Part shown: positions 1 through 7,292 of the stretch, in pieces
How positions within the stretch are numbered: position 1 is the stretch's first letter
How the letters are laid out: each line of letters opens with the position of its first letter
From: Candidatus Saccharimonadota bacterium
GTDB lineage: Bacteria; Patescibacteriota; Saccharimonadia; Saccharimonadales; Saccharimonadaceae
NCBI GenBank assembly: GCA_030528625.1
Contig: JAUMYN010000001.1
Coordinates: forward strand, 62,001 to 126,000
Direction: 5' to 3'
Length of the DNA stretch: 64,000 nt
Position numbers and translations under genes: made by a program
The notes under the pieces: generated by a model
Databases searched by the model: none
What the model was told of the DNA's origin: nothing
The model's input: the letters and a program-made list of their open reading frames with translations, nothing else

Positions 1-1
1 G

Positions 2-292
2 GATTATCCCGTGCCAGGCGGCGAGACGCTGAAGGATGTTTACGAGCGCGCCCTTCCCTGCTTCGAAAGGGAAGTGCTGCCTAGGCTCCAGGCGGGTGAA
101 AATATCCTCTTGGTGGCGCATGGCAATTCCATCCGCGCCCTGATGAAGCACCTCGACCAAATCCCAGAGGCTGACATGGCGCATGTCGAAATGCCATTTG
201 GCCAAGTCTTGGTGTATACTTTTGAGGCGGGTAAGGACCTGCCGGTGAAGAAAGAAGTGCGCTCGGTGGAGATTGCGCCGGTGAATGCGTAG
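2..292 (+). CDS. gpmA: phosphoglycerate mutase, histidine phosphatase family (5' truncated by window edge)
   Basis: This is the C-terminal part of a 2,3-bisphosphoglycerate-dependent phosphoglycerate mutase (3-PG to 2-PG, glycolysis). The reading frame is open from base 2, so the real start lies outside the window. Visible are the PGGETLKDVYER segment, matching the GES-L-D region of GpmA, and VAHGNSIRALMKHLD, containing the second catalytic His of the histidine phosphatase fold. The tail MPFGQVLVYTF matches the conserved C-terminal strand. A strong terminator follows at 309-346. The family is clear. The assignment to GpmA rather than another phosphatase of the superfamily is likely but rests on about 95 residues. 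Confidence 0.75.
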   Translation, partial: DYPVPGGETLKDVYERALPCFEREVLPRLQAGENILLVAHGNSIRALMKHLDQIPEADMAHVEMPFGQVLVYTFEAGKDLPVKKEVRSVEIAPVNA

Positions 293-308
293 ACTTTTGC
301 GTACGGAT

Positions 309-346
309 AATCCAGCACTGCCATGGTTGGTGGTGCTGGATTTTTT
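309..346 (+). terminator. intrinsic terminator of gpmA
   Basis: A 10-bp perfect stem (309-318 pairs with 333-342, arms AATCCAGCAC and GTGCTGGATT) runs directly into a six-T run at 341-346. It lies 17 bases after the gpmA stop codon. Confidence 0.85.
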
Positions 347-359
347 CTGCCGACTGTGC

Positions 360-365
360 TATGCT
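360..365 (+). promoter_or_regulatory. extended -10 of tRNA-Pro
   Basis: TATGCT preceded by TGC (TGN extended -10), about 30 bases before tRNA-Pro. No good -35 is visible. Confidence 0.45.
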
Positions 366-394
366 GTAAGTAGGTGAGCGATTGCCCTCAGTTT

Positions 395-471
395 CGGGGT
401 GTGGCGCAGTTGGCTAGCGCGCGCGGTTTGGGACCGTGAGGTCGAAGGTTCGAGTCCTTTCACCCCGACCA
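395..471 (+). tRNA. tRNA-Pro(TGG)
   Basis: A complete cloverleaf can be drawn: acceptor CGGGGTG/CACCCCG, anticodon loop TTTGGGA with anticodon TGG, T arm with GGTTCGAGTCC, discriminator A468 and an encoded CCA at 469-471. It reads CCA and, by wobble, other CCN codons. Confidence 0.95.
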
Positions 472-486
472 CATATGAAACGTGAG

Positions 487-514
487 AACCTCCGTCCTCA
501 GGGCGGAGGTTTTT
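487..514 (+). terminator. terminator after tRNA-Pro
   Basis: An 8-bp perfect stem, AACCTCCG (487-494) with CGGAGGTT (504-511), is followed by a T run. It ends the monocistronic tRNA-Pro transcript. Confidence 0.85.
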
Positions 515-630
515 CGTGGCTTCGAGGGCATGAAGCCGCCAGACCTTTCCCAGAGACAGCGATCATAAGGAAATAGATCAATATCCTCCTGGCTGCTTTG
601 CTTATGTATGCTCAGGAGCGGCTAGTCGTG

Positions 631-636
631 TATAAT
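631..636 (+). promoter_or_regulatory. -10 element upstream of the NUDIX gene
   Basis: A perfect TATAAT hexamer. The predicted +1 near 643 is just upstream of a strong AAAGGAGG ribosome binding site at 646-653. The reading frame is open from further upstream, but this promoter means the protein starts after 653. Confidence 0.55.
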
Positions 637-657
637 TTTATCTTAAAAGGAGGACGT

Positions 658-1128
658 ATACGACGAGTCAATGTGCGCGGTGTTATTGTGAACGACAAGG
701 GCGAGCTGTTTTGCCAGCGGCTGACGGCGCGTGACCGGGATGGGCGTGATTTTTGGTGCACGCCGGGTGGCGGGCTTGATATGGGCGAGAGCTTGCTTGA
801 TGGTCTGCGTCGGGAGATGATTGAAGAGACTGGCGTTGCGCCGGAAATCGGGCGGCTAGTGTTGGTGCAGCAATTTACGGAGGGCGGCGAGCAGTCGGCG
901 CATGGGCCGAGTGAGCAGCTTGAGTTTTTCTTTCACATTACCAATTGGCAGGACTATCAGCAGATTGACTTGGCGGCGACAACGCACGGTGTGGCGGAAG
1001 TTGCACAATGCGGCTTTGTTGATCCAAGTACGACAGAGATTTTGCCATCCCTGCTGACTGAGATTGACACGACAGCACTAGTTAATGAGCTGGCGCCAGT
1101 GATAATACATAGCGAGCTGCGTCCATGA
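658..1128 (+). CDS. NUDIX hydrolase
   Basis: A NUDIX-fold pyrophosphohydrolase of about 156 residues. The NUDIX box is complete: GGGLDMGESLLDG followed by LRREMIEETGV, fitting GX5EX7REUXEEXGU. The substrate cannot be told from sequence. Start choice is unusual. The AAAGGAGG site at 646-653 is followed in this frame by ATA at 658 (spacing 4), giving (M)RRVNVRGVIVND, while the next accepted start is GTG at 673, 19 bases from the ribosome site. No ATG exists in frame after the promoter. The stop overlaps the ATG of the next gene by four bases, so the two are co-translated. Confidence 0.85.
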   Translation: MRRVNVRGVIVNDKGELFCQRLTARDRDGRDFWCTPGGGLDMGESLLDGLRREMIEETGVAPEIGRLVLVQQFTEGGEQSAHGPSEQLEFFFHITNWQDYQQIDLAATTHGVAEVAQCGFVDPSTTEILPSLLTEIDTTALVNELAPVIIHSELRP

Positions 1129-1898
1129 TAGATGATCAGCAGACAATCAAGCACTACATGGTCGCTGCGGCCGCTACGATAGGTGTCGGGCTAGGATTGG
1201 TGCTGTTGGCGGCCATTGGTAGCGAGCTGTGGTCTAGCCTGCCCCAAGCTACCTGCCTCGTTCACGGCCCAGGCTGTTTTTGTGAAGCAGCCAGCGGCGG
1301 TTTGTTTAAGCAGCCGATGAATACGCTCAGTTCTCTGGCTTTTGTGTATGTTGGCGTCCTTGCCCTGCTACGTCAGCCAAGAGGCTGGCTATCGCTCCTC
1401 GCCTGGTCGCTGATAGTGACGGGAATCGGCAGTGCATTTTATCACATGAGCCTTAGTTTTGCGGGGCAGACCGCCGACGTGTTCGGGATGTATATGCTAG
1501 GGGTATTCATGGTAGTATATGCCTGGCGGCGGCGGAGTCGCTGGTTAAATTATGCACCGTGGCTGTACCTAGCGCTACTGGCTGGGTTGTCGACGTTATT
1601 GCTCATTGTGCCAGAAACCAGGCGGTCGGTATTTGCTCTGGTGATTGTGCTCGGTGCGGCGCTGGAGTATGCACTTGGCTGGCGGACGCACACAAGCTGG
1701 CGTTATATCACGAGCGGGCTAATCATCCTAGCGCTTGCGTACGGCGTATGGCTTATTGATACTCATCGGCTGCTCTGTGACCCTGGTGGTCTGCTACAAG
1801 GTCATGCGCTATGGCATGTATTGTGTGCGGTGATCGGGTGGTTATTGTATCAGCATTACGCCGTTAATGCGAAAGCTGACTCCGCTGTACGACAGTAG
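1125..1898 (+). CDS. ceramidase-like membrane hydrolase (CREST superfamily)
   Basis: A 257-residue polytopic membrane protein with about seven hydrophobic helices. Its motif order matches the alkaline ceramidase/CREST group: an acidic C-E pair after the first helix (PGCFCEAAS), MNTLSSLAF, the S-x3-H segment IGSAFYHMSL, an Asp in TADVFGMYMLG, and H-x3-H in HALWHVLC. In CREST enzymes the Ser, Asp and three His form a metal-dependent amidase site. It overlaps the NUDIX gene by ATGA, suggesting one operon. The substrate, possibly a host or acquired lipid amide, is inference. Confidence 0.7.
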   Translation: MIDDQQTIKHYMVAAAATIGVGLGLVLLAAIGSELWSSLPQATCLVHGPGCFCEAASGGLFKQPMNTLSSLAFVYVGVLALLRQPRGWLSLLAWSLIVTGIGSAFYHMSLSFAGQTADVFGMYMLGVFMVVYAWRRRSRWLNYAPWLYLALLAGLSTLLLIVPETRRSVFALVIVLGAALEYALGWRTHTSWRYITSGLIILALAYGVWLIDTHRLLCDPGGLLQGHALWHVLCAVIGWLLYQHYAVNAKADSAVRQ

Positions 1899-1929
1899 GG
1901 GTTGGGTGGCCCCGCTGTTAATAATTTGC

Positions 1930-1935
1930 TATGAT
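1930..1935 (+). promoter_or_regulatory. extended -10 giving a leaderless start
   Basis: TGC-TATGAT ends six bases before the ATG at 1942. The predicted +1 is the A of the start codon. Confidence 0.6.
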
Positions 1936-1941
1936 AGTGAT

Positions 1942-3525
1942 ATGTTACAAAAGGTGACACGTTGGTTTCGTGATGCGCCGCAGCAATTGAGCATTGGCGA
2001 CTGGGCAATGCTGGGTGGTGGACTAGCGGTGTTTTCGGGTATCACGCTAGGCAATATTACTCGCTGGTCGATATGGTTCGATGAGGCATTTGGCATTTAT
2101 CTGATTCGCTTTAGTTATCCAGAGGTTGCTCAGTATACCGCGACCGATGTGCACCCGCCGCTGTATTATTGGCTGCTTAAAGCTTGGCAGTCGCTGTTTG
2201 GCAGCAGTGAATTGGCGCTGCGCAGCTTGAGTCTTGTGGGCATCCTGGTGGCAATCGGCCTGGTATTCGGCCTGGTGCGGCGGCGCTTTGGCCGGCTGGC
2301 TGCCGGGTTTAGTTTGGGAATGATGGCGATACTGCCGCTGATGATTCGCTATGGCGAAGAGGCGCGGATGTATGGCCTGGCAATGGCCATTGTAGCGGCA
2401 GCGACCGTGCTGCTTGTGCGCTTGACAGAAAAGCCATCAACCAAGGGCTACGCGGCATATGGGCTGCTCTTGGCGCTTGGCATGTGGACGCATTATTTTA
2501 CGGCAGTGATGTGGCTGGCGCACTGGGTGTGGCGGTGGTGGTTGGTGCGTGCCGGGTCGGCGAAACGAACCGCTAAGGCATTTTGGACGAAGCAGTGGAT
2601 TATGGCGCATGTGGTGGCGATGGCGGCCTATGCGCCGTGGCTGGCGATTATGATCAAGCAAGTGACGAGCTTGCAAGGCGGCGGATTTTGGATTGGCCCA
2701 GTGAGCGCCGATACACCGTTTAATTTCTTGACCAATATGGTGCTGTATCGACAGAACGGCGAGGCCACTGGGTGGCTGGGCCTGGGGATGCTGGTCTTGC
2801 TAGTGCTAGGGACGCTAGTGGTGGTGCGGGCGCTGCGAACGCTCAGCGGCGTCAAAAAGCAGCAGTACATGCTGCTGGTAATGATGTCGCTGGTGCCGAT
2901 GGCGTGGCTGTTGCTGTTGTCGATGCCGCCGTTGCGCTCGGTGTTTATTGAGCGTTATCTTTTGCCATCAATGCCGTTTTGGGCAGCAACCTTAGGCGTG
3001 GCCTTGTCGCTGGCATGGCAGCGGTCGCGTCCGCCGATTTCTCGCCGTTTGGCGTGGATGGTCATCGGGTTGTATGGCGTGCTAAGTCTGTCAGGTATTG
3101 TGCATCTGTATCAGATAGGTAATTTCAACAAGAACGCCAATGATCCGCTGCTGATTCGGCCGCTCATCCAACAACTACAGGCGGCGTCGCCAGATGGTCA
3201 GCCGGTCGTCGCTCGTTCGTCATGGCGCTTTTACGAGGCTCACTATTATCAGACGCCAGCACATCAGGTGTACTTCGAGGCGACGGATGACTTGACATGG
3301 GGTTCGTATGATATGCTGCGCCATAATGCATACCACAAGCTCTATGATACGGCGGCCTTTGCTCGCCAGCATGGCGGGCGGATTTGGTATGTGGGCGATT
3401 GGGAGCAAGGCAAGCCAGAGCTGCCGCGCCAGGGTTCGTGGCGGGTGATTCGTGAAATGCAGCCAGCCAAGCTGCCAGCTGATCGATCGGGTTTTCGGGC
3501 GGTTGAAGTTGAGCTGCTTCCCTAG
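1942..3525 (+). CDS. GT39/PMT-like membrane glycosyltransferase
   Basis: A 527-residue integral membrane protein resembling the dolichyl-phosphate-mannose/ArnT superfamily (PMT_2). After a first membrane helix comes the extracytoplasmic WFDEAF motif, with the catalytic-type Asp-Glu, followed by DVHPPLYYWLLKAW, a hallmark of this family. About ten further hydrophobic segments follow, then a soluble C-terminal domain from about residue 400. These enzymes move a sugar from a polyprenyl-phosphate donor to a protein, lipid or glycan outside the membrane. The convergent neighbours gtrA and gtrB could supply that donor. The start is ATG 1942 because the -10 lies six bases upstream; an in-frame extension to 1867 would cross the promoter. 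Confidence 0.75.
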   Translation: MLQKVTRWFRDAPQQLSIGDWAMLGGGLAVFSGITLGNITRWSIWFDEAFGIYLIRFSYPEVAQYTATDVHPPLYYWLLKAWQSLFGSSELALRSLSLVGILVAIGLVFGLVRRRFGRLAAGFSLGMMAILPLMIRYGEEARMYGLAMAIVAAATVLLVRLTEKPSTKGYAAYGLLLALGMWTHYFTAVMWLAHWVWRWWLVRAGSAKRTAKAFWTKQWIMAHVVAMAAYAPWLAIMIKQVTSLQGGGFWIGPVSADTPFNFLTNMVLYRQNGEATGWLGLGMLVLLVLGTLVVVRALRTLSGVKKQQYMLLVMMSLVPMAWLLLLSMPPLRSVFIERYLLPSMPFWAATLGVALSLAWQRSRPPISRRLAWMVIGLYGVLSLSGIVHLYQIGNFNKNANDPLLIRPLIQQLQAASPDGQPVVARSSWRFYEAHYYQTPAHQVYFEATDDLTWGSYDMLRHNAYHKLYDTAAFARQHGGRIWYVGDWEQGKPELPRQGSWRVIREMQPAKLPADRSGFRAVEVELLP

Positions 3526-3950
3526 CGTTCGGGAGTGTGGCGGAACACGATGCGGCTATAAAGCACGTAATTCCAGATTAGCGATACCGCAGTAGCGGCC
3601 AATTTGCTGACAATCAACGCAATCGCTGGCGATAGGCCAAGCGCGATGAGCGGCGGTGTACCAAACATAATAATGATGCCCTGTAGCACCCAGAGACCGA
3701 ATAGGGTAACGATGGTGAACAGGACTAGCTGGCGCCAGACGTTGCCGCTGGTCTTAGGGAATGTAAAACGACGATTGAGCGCAAAACTGATCAAAAAGGT
3801 GATAAACGTTGAAATAATGTTGGCTAGCTCTTTAGGTAGGCCGACATAGAGTGTCAAGCCGAGTAACAACGCGAAATCCAGCCCGGTATTGAACAGGCCG
3901 ATAATGCCGAAACTGAGTTTACTTCGATGTTTTTTTATGAGTTGCTTCAT
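3522..3950 (-). CDS. GtrA-like flippase-type membrane protein
   Basis: A 142-residue protein with four predicted transmembrane helices and the GtrA family pattern: FGIIGLFNTGLDFALLLGL near the N terminus, then an NRRFTF loop and paired C-terminal helices. GtrA proteins are thought to flip undecaprenyl-phosphate-glucose or related lipid-linked sugars. It overlaps the stop of the upstream gtrB-like gene by 32 bases, so the pair is translationally coupled. ATG 3950 was chosen; a TTG at 3965 is an alternative. Its stop overlaps the convergent GT39 gene by four bases. Confidence 0.8.
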   Translation of the reverse strand: MKQLIKKHRSKLSFGIIGLFNTGLDFALLLGLTLYVGLPKELANIISTFITFLISFALNRRFTFPKTSGNVWRQLVLFTIVTLFGLWVLQGIIIMFGTPPLIALGLSPAIALIVSKLAATAVSLIWNYVLYSRIVFRHTPER

Positions 3951-4869
3951 GATATTCCCGAACAAGGTAAGGTGGACGTTGCTTGGTTTCGTTGAAAATG
4001 CGAGCGATATATTCGCCGATAATACCGAGGAAAAGCATCTGGACGCCGCCCATGAACAACATGATGGCCATCAGTGATGAATAACCTGAGCCAGTCGGCA
4101 CGCCAAACAGAGGCCGGATGAGTAGATACAGAATATAGCAAAACGAAGCGAATGAAATCATCAAGCCAGTAATACTGGCGAGGCGAAGTGGCGCAGTAGT
4201 GAAGCTGGTAATGCCATCGATAGCTAGATTGATAAGCTTGCGGTAATTCCACTTGGTCTGGCCAGCCAGACGCGGATCGCGGTCGTAAAAAAGTTCTTTT
4301 TTGCGAAAACCAATCCAGCTAAACAACGCTTTGGTATTGCGCTGCGACTCGCGCAAGGAGCGCAGGGCGTCGATGCAGCGTTTATCAAGCAGCCGAAAAT
4401 CACCAGTGTCGATCTGAATGGGAATGGAGGTGGTCGACTGAAGTAGGGTGTAGTACCACTTTGAAGTAAGTTTTTTGAAGAAAGCTTCGCCTTGACGGCT
4501 GCGACGGCGGGCGTAGACATCGTCATAGCCTTCTTCCCAGTAGCTGATCATTTCTGGAATCAGCTCTGGCGGATCTTGTAGGTCGGCGTCGAGAATTACC
4601 ATGGCGTCGCCTTTGACCACGTCAATACCGGCCATCATGGCAGGCTCCTTGCCAAAATTACGCGACAGATCGACATAGGAAATTCGCGTATCCTTAGCGG
4701 CGGCCTGGCGAATCAACTCCATCGTTTGATCTTTGCTACCGTCATTAACGAAGAGGAATTCGAACCGATAGCGGCTTACTTGTTTGTCGAGTGCATCAAG
4801 GCGTTCCAAGAGGGGTGCCATGACTTCTTGTTCGTCGCAGACGGGGATTAGCAGGGTAATTGTCTTCAT
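3919..4869 (-). CDS. GT2 polyprenol-phosphate glycosyltransferase (GtrB/DPM1-like)
   Basis: A 316-residue family 2 glycosyltransferase. Residues 1-230 form the GT-A domain, with LLIPVCDEQEV at the start, the nucleotide-sugar DGSKDQT motif and the metal-binding DADLQDPPE. Two C-terminal transmembrane helices (about 232-255 and 265-290) match GtrB/DPM1 enzymes, which load glucose or mannose onto polyprenyl phosphate. With GtrA and the nearby GT39 enzyme it would form a complete export and transfer path for a lipid-linked sugar. The start ATG lies six bases after a TACAAT element, so the mRNA is probably leaderless. Confidence 0.85.
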   Translation of the reverse strand: MKTITLLIPVCDEQEVMAPLLERLDALDKQVSRYRFEFLFVNDGSKDQTMELIRQAAAKDTRISYVDLSRNFGKEPAMMAGIDVVKGDAMVILDADLQDPPELIPEMISYWEEGYDDVYARRRSRQGEAFFKKLTSKWYYTLLQSTTSIPIQIDTGDFRLLDKRCIDALRSLRESQRNTKALFSWIGFRKKELFYDRDPRLAGQTKWNYRKLINLAIDGITSFTTAPLRLASITGLMISFASFCYILYLLIRPLFGVPTGSGYSSLMAIMLFMGGVQMLFLGIIGEYIARIFNETKQRPPYLVREYHEATHKKTSK

Positions 4870-4875
4870 ATTATC

Positions 4876-4881
4876 ATTGTA
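4876..4881 (-). promoter_or_regulatory. extended -10 of the gtrB-gtrA pair (leaderless)
   Basis: TGC-TACAAT on the minus strand, six bases before the ATG at 4869. Confidence 0.6.
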
Positions 4882-4889
4882 GCACGAAT

Positions 4890-5612
4890 CTAGCGCTTGA
4901 GGGTGTCAGCGATGTGGCGCGCTTCCTCAGCCAGTATGTCGATATCTAGCGGTGTTAACTCGGCGTCCAGCCCCTTTCGCTCCAGCGCTTTGGCGATCAA
5001 AAAGTCGGCCAGGCGTGGGTTTTTTGGCAGCAGTGGGCCGTGCAGATAAGTAGCGATGACATGGTGGTGCAATACGCCTTCGTGTCCATCGGTCAGGTTG
5101 TTGCCCGCACCGCGCACCACCTTTCCCAGTGGCGCGACCCCCTCGTCCAGGAAGGTCTGGCCGCTGTGATTTTCATAGCCCACCATGCGGCCAAATTGCT
5201 CATTCTCCAGCGTGATATTACCGATCAGCCGCTCCTCGCCCGCCCGCGTCTCCACTGGCAGGGCGCCGATGCCGCGAATTTCCGCGCCGCCATTCGTCAC
5301 GAAACGCCGTCCGAACAGCTGGTACATGCCGCAGATGAGTAGCATCGGTGCGCCATTTGCGACCAGTTGGCGCAGCTCCTCGCCGCGCGCCAACAAATCG
5401 TCCTGAATGACCGTCTGTCCTGAGTCCTGCCCGCCGCCGCCGACAAAGATGTCGCCGCCCGAAAAGTCCGTCGCGTCGCCTGGATTATGGTCAATGATTT
5501 CTACCGCAAAGCCGCGCCATTCCAGCCGCTTTTTCAGTACCAAAACATTACCCCAATCGCCGTACAGGTTCATGTTGCGCGGGTAGAGCTGAATGATGCG
5601 AATCGTCGTCAT
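4890..5612 (-). CDS. gatD: lipid II isoglutaminyl synthase, glutaminase subunit GatD
   Basis: A 240-residue class I-like (CobB/CobQ-type) glutamine amidotransferase. It frees ammonia from glutamine for amidation of D-Glu in the lipid II stem peptide. Visible: LYPRNMNLYGDWGNV at the N terminus, the nucleophile Cys in LLICGMYQLFG (about residue 95), and the catalytic His in IATYLHGPLLPKNP. The start ATG overlaps the stop of murT by four bases (ATGA), as expected for a stoichiometric complex. An upstream in-frame start near 5681 would sit inside murT and is rejected. Amidation of this type is usual in Gram-positive bacteria. Confidence 0.93.
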   Translation of the reverse strand: MTTIRIIQLYPRNMNLYGDWGNVLVLKKRLEWRGFAVEIIDHNPGDATDFSGGDIFVGGGGQDSGQTVIQDDLLARGEELRQLVANGAPMLLICGMYQLFGRRFVTNGGAEIRGIGALPVETRAGEERLIGNITLENEQFGRMVGYENHSGQTFLDEGVAPLGKVVRGAGNNLTDGHEGVLHHHVIATYLHGPLLPKNPRLADFLIAKALERKGLDAELTPLDIDILAEEARHIADTLKR

Positions 5613-6871
5613 GAGATGTCCTCCACCTCTGTTTTGGCCGCCAGGAGTTTGCGCAACGTCGTCATGGCGGTGTAGCTGCAAAAAATCTGCTTTGGCGCGT
5701 CGGGCTGATCAGCCAGAAAATGCTCCAGTGCCGCCGCCAACTCTTCCTCTACCGCACCCACCGGCACTTCATCATAGCCCAGGCGCAGCGCCATGTCATG
5801 CGCCCGCGACCCGCTGACCAGTGCCACGTGCTTGAGGGCCGTAAAATCCACATCCCACAGCCAGCTCATGTCGCGCCCGTCGGCGTAATTATCATTGATA
5901 GCGATCATGGTGCGGCGTTCTCGGCCCGCAAACGACAGTAGACTCAGTCGAAAGCCGCTGGGGTTTTTCACCAGCAGTAGGTCAATCGGCGTACCGCGGT
6001 AATAAATCGTCTCGCCCCGTCCAAAGGCAGGCTGTACTTGGCTCAGTGCCATCAAAAAAGTCTGCACAGGCGTGTCGGGCATGATGATGCGCACTAAACT
6101 CAGCGCCGCTGCTGCATTCAGCAAATTATACACGCCGCTTAGTGCCACCGACACCTCATGCGCCTGCCCGTCCAGCGAGAAACTGGCCTGCTGGTCACCG
6201 ACTCGTGTCAGCAAGACGTCGGCGTCTACCGAATCATTAGCGCTCGCACCGCCGGCTTTCAGAGCGTCGTCGGTCGGCATCAGCTGCAGCAGCTCTGTGG
6301 TGAGACCAAAATACCGCGCCTCAGCCCGAGTCCGTTCATGCAGCTGATACACCCGCGGATCATCGCGGTTCAGCACCACCGTGTCGGTCGTCGCCTCGGC
6401 GATTTTACCCAAAAACCCGGCCGCCGTATCAATTTCCCCAAACCGATCTAGCTGGTCGCGCATGACGTTCAGCAGCAGCGAATAGCGCGGTTGCACCATC
6501 TGGACAAATTTGACCGCCCAGGCTTCGTCCAGCTCCAGTACCGCGATGTCAGCACTGAGTCTTCCGCGCACGTCAACCTCACCCAGTAGCGCCGCCGCCA
6601 CACCGCGGGAAAAATTACTTCCCGTGCGGTTAGTAAACACTTTGAGGCCCGCCGCTTCCAGCAGCTCCACGACGATTTTGGTAGTCGTCGTCTTGCCATT
6701 GGTGCCAGAAATTACCACTACGCCGTGCGGCAGATCGCGCAGGGTCCGGGCGATAAAGCCGCGGTCAATTTTTTCCACCACTAACCCCGGCAGTGCCGAA
6801 CCACCGCCGCGCAGCCGCATCCCGGCGCGCACTGCTTTGCCGATTGTCGTTGTCACTAGCTGTCGAACCAT
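5609..6871 (-). CDS. murT: lipid II isoglutaminyl synthase, Mur ligase subunit MurT
   Basis: A 420-residue Mur-ligase-like ATPase that activates the D-Glu carboxylate of lipid II for amidation by GatD. The P-loop SGTNGKTTTTK is at about residues 54-64. The C-terminal DUF1727 region holds NDNYADGRDMSWLWD, which contains the Asp thought to complete the GatD catalytic triad in the family. The protein has only one Cys, in IFCSYTAM near the C terminus, so the four-Cys zinc ribbon found in staphylococcal and streptococcal MurT is missing. It starts a two-gene operon (murT-gatD) from a TATAAT six bases upstream. Confidence 0.93.
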   Translation of the reverse strand: MVRQLVTTTIGKAVRAGMRLRGGGSALPGLVVEKIDRGFIARTLRDLPHGVVVISGTNGKTTTTKIVVELLEAAGLKVFTNRTGSNFSRGVAAALLGEVDVRGRLSADIAVLELDEAWAVKFVQMVQPRYSLLLNVMRDQLDRFGEIDTAAGFLGKIAEATTDTVVLNRDDPRVYQLHERTRAEARYFGLTTELLQLMPTDDALKAGGASANDSVDADVLLTRVGDQQASFSLDGQAHEVSVALSGVYNLLNAAAALSLVRIIMPDTPVQTFLMALSQVQPAFGRGETIYYRGTPIDLLLVKNPSGFRLSLLSFAGRERRTMIAINDNYADGRDMSWLWDVDFTALKHVALVSGSRAHDMALRLGYDEVPVGAVEEELAAALEHFLADQPDAPKQIFCSYTAMTTLRKLLAAKTEVEDIS

Positions 6872-6877
6872 AGGGGT

Positions 6878-6911
6878 ATTATAGCACCGCAGGCTTGTCT
6901 CGTGGTATACT
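6878..6911. promoter_or_regulatory. divergent leaderless promoters of murT and the Clp operon
   Basis: On the minus strand TGC-TATAAT (6883 to 6878) ends six bases before the murT ATG at 6871. On the plus strand TGG-TATACT (6906-6911) ends six bases before the ATG at 6918. The two -10 elements are only 22 bases apart, so the polymerases would compete. Confidence 0.6.
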
Positions 6912-6917
6912 GGGAGT

Positions 6918-7292
6918 ATGTTTGTGGTGGGAATTTTGCAGTGGTGGTATGGTGCTGGCTGGGTGGGTCATGCGCGGCGCTCGTATCACGGCGTTGTGCG
7001 AACGGCTGATTTTTTCTCTATCGGGTTGCTGCTAAAAACCCTGTTTGCGCCGTTTCGGCAAATTTCCGCTGGGCAGGTAGGCGGCGGGATGCCAGATCAG
7101 CTGCGGGCCTGGGTAGATCGCTTGTTTTCGCGCGCCGTTGGGGCGGTAGCGCGTAGCCTAGTGATGCTAGTTGGATTACTCTGCTTGGCGGGGCGAGCAG
7201 TGTGGTGCGGATTGAGTATTCTGGCATGGTCGCTACTACCGCTGTTGCCGATTGCTGGTGCACTATTGTGGCAGTTAGGAGTGGCGCCATGA
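6918..7292 (+). CDS. small membrane protein preceding a Clp-like ATPase
   Basis: A 124-residue protein of unknown function. It has an aromatic N terminus (WWYGAGW), an amphipathic region with GLLLKTLFAPFRQIS, and two strong hydrophobic segments in the C-terminal half (about 76-97 and 100-120). Its stop overlaps the ATG of the membrane-anchored Clp-like ATPase by four bases (ATGA), so the two are probably made in fixed ratio and act together at the membrane. A substrate-adaptor or anchor role is inference only. Confidence 0.7.
   Translation: MFVVGILQWWYGAGWVGHARRSYHGVVRTADFFSIGLLLKTLFAPFRQISAGQVGGGMPDQLRAWVDRLFSRAVGAVARSLVMLVGLLCLAGRAVWCGLSILAWSLLPLLPIAGALLWQLGVAP

Noticed and set aside
1867-1941. 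N-terminal extension of the GT39-type gene
   Set aside because: The -10 TATGAT at 1930-1935 lies inside it, and ATG 1942 fits the six-base rule and gives a normal N terminus.
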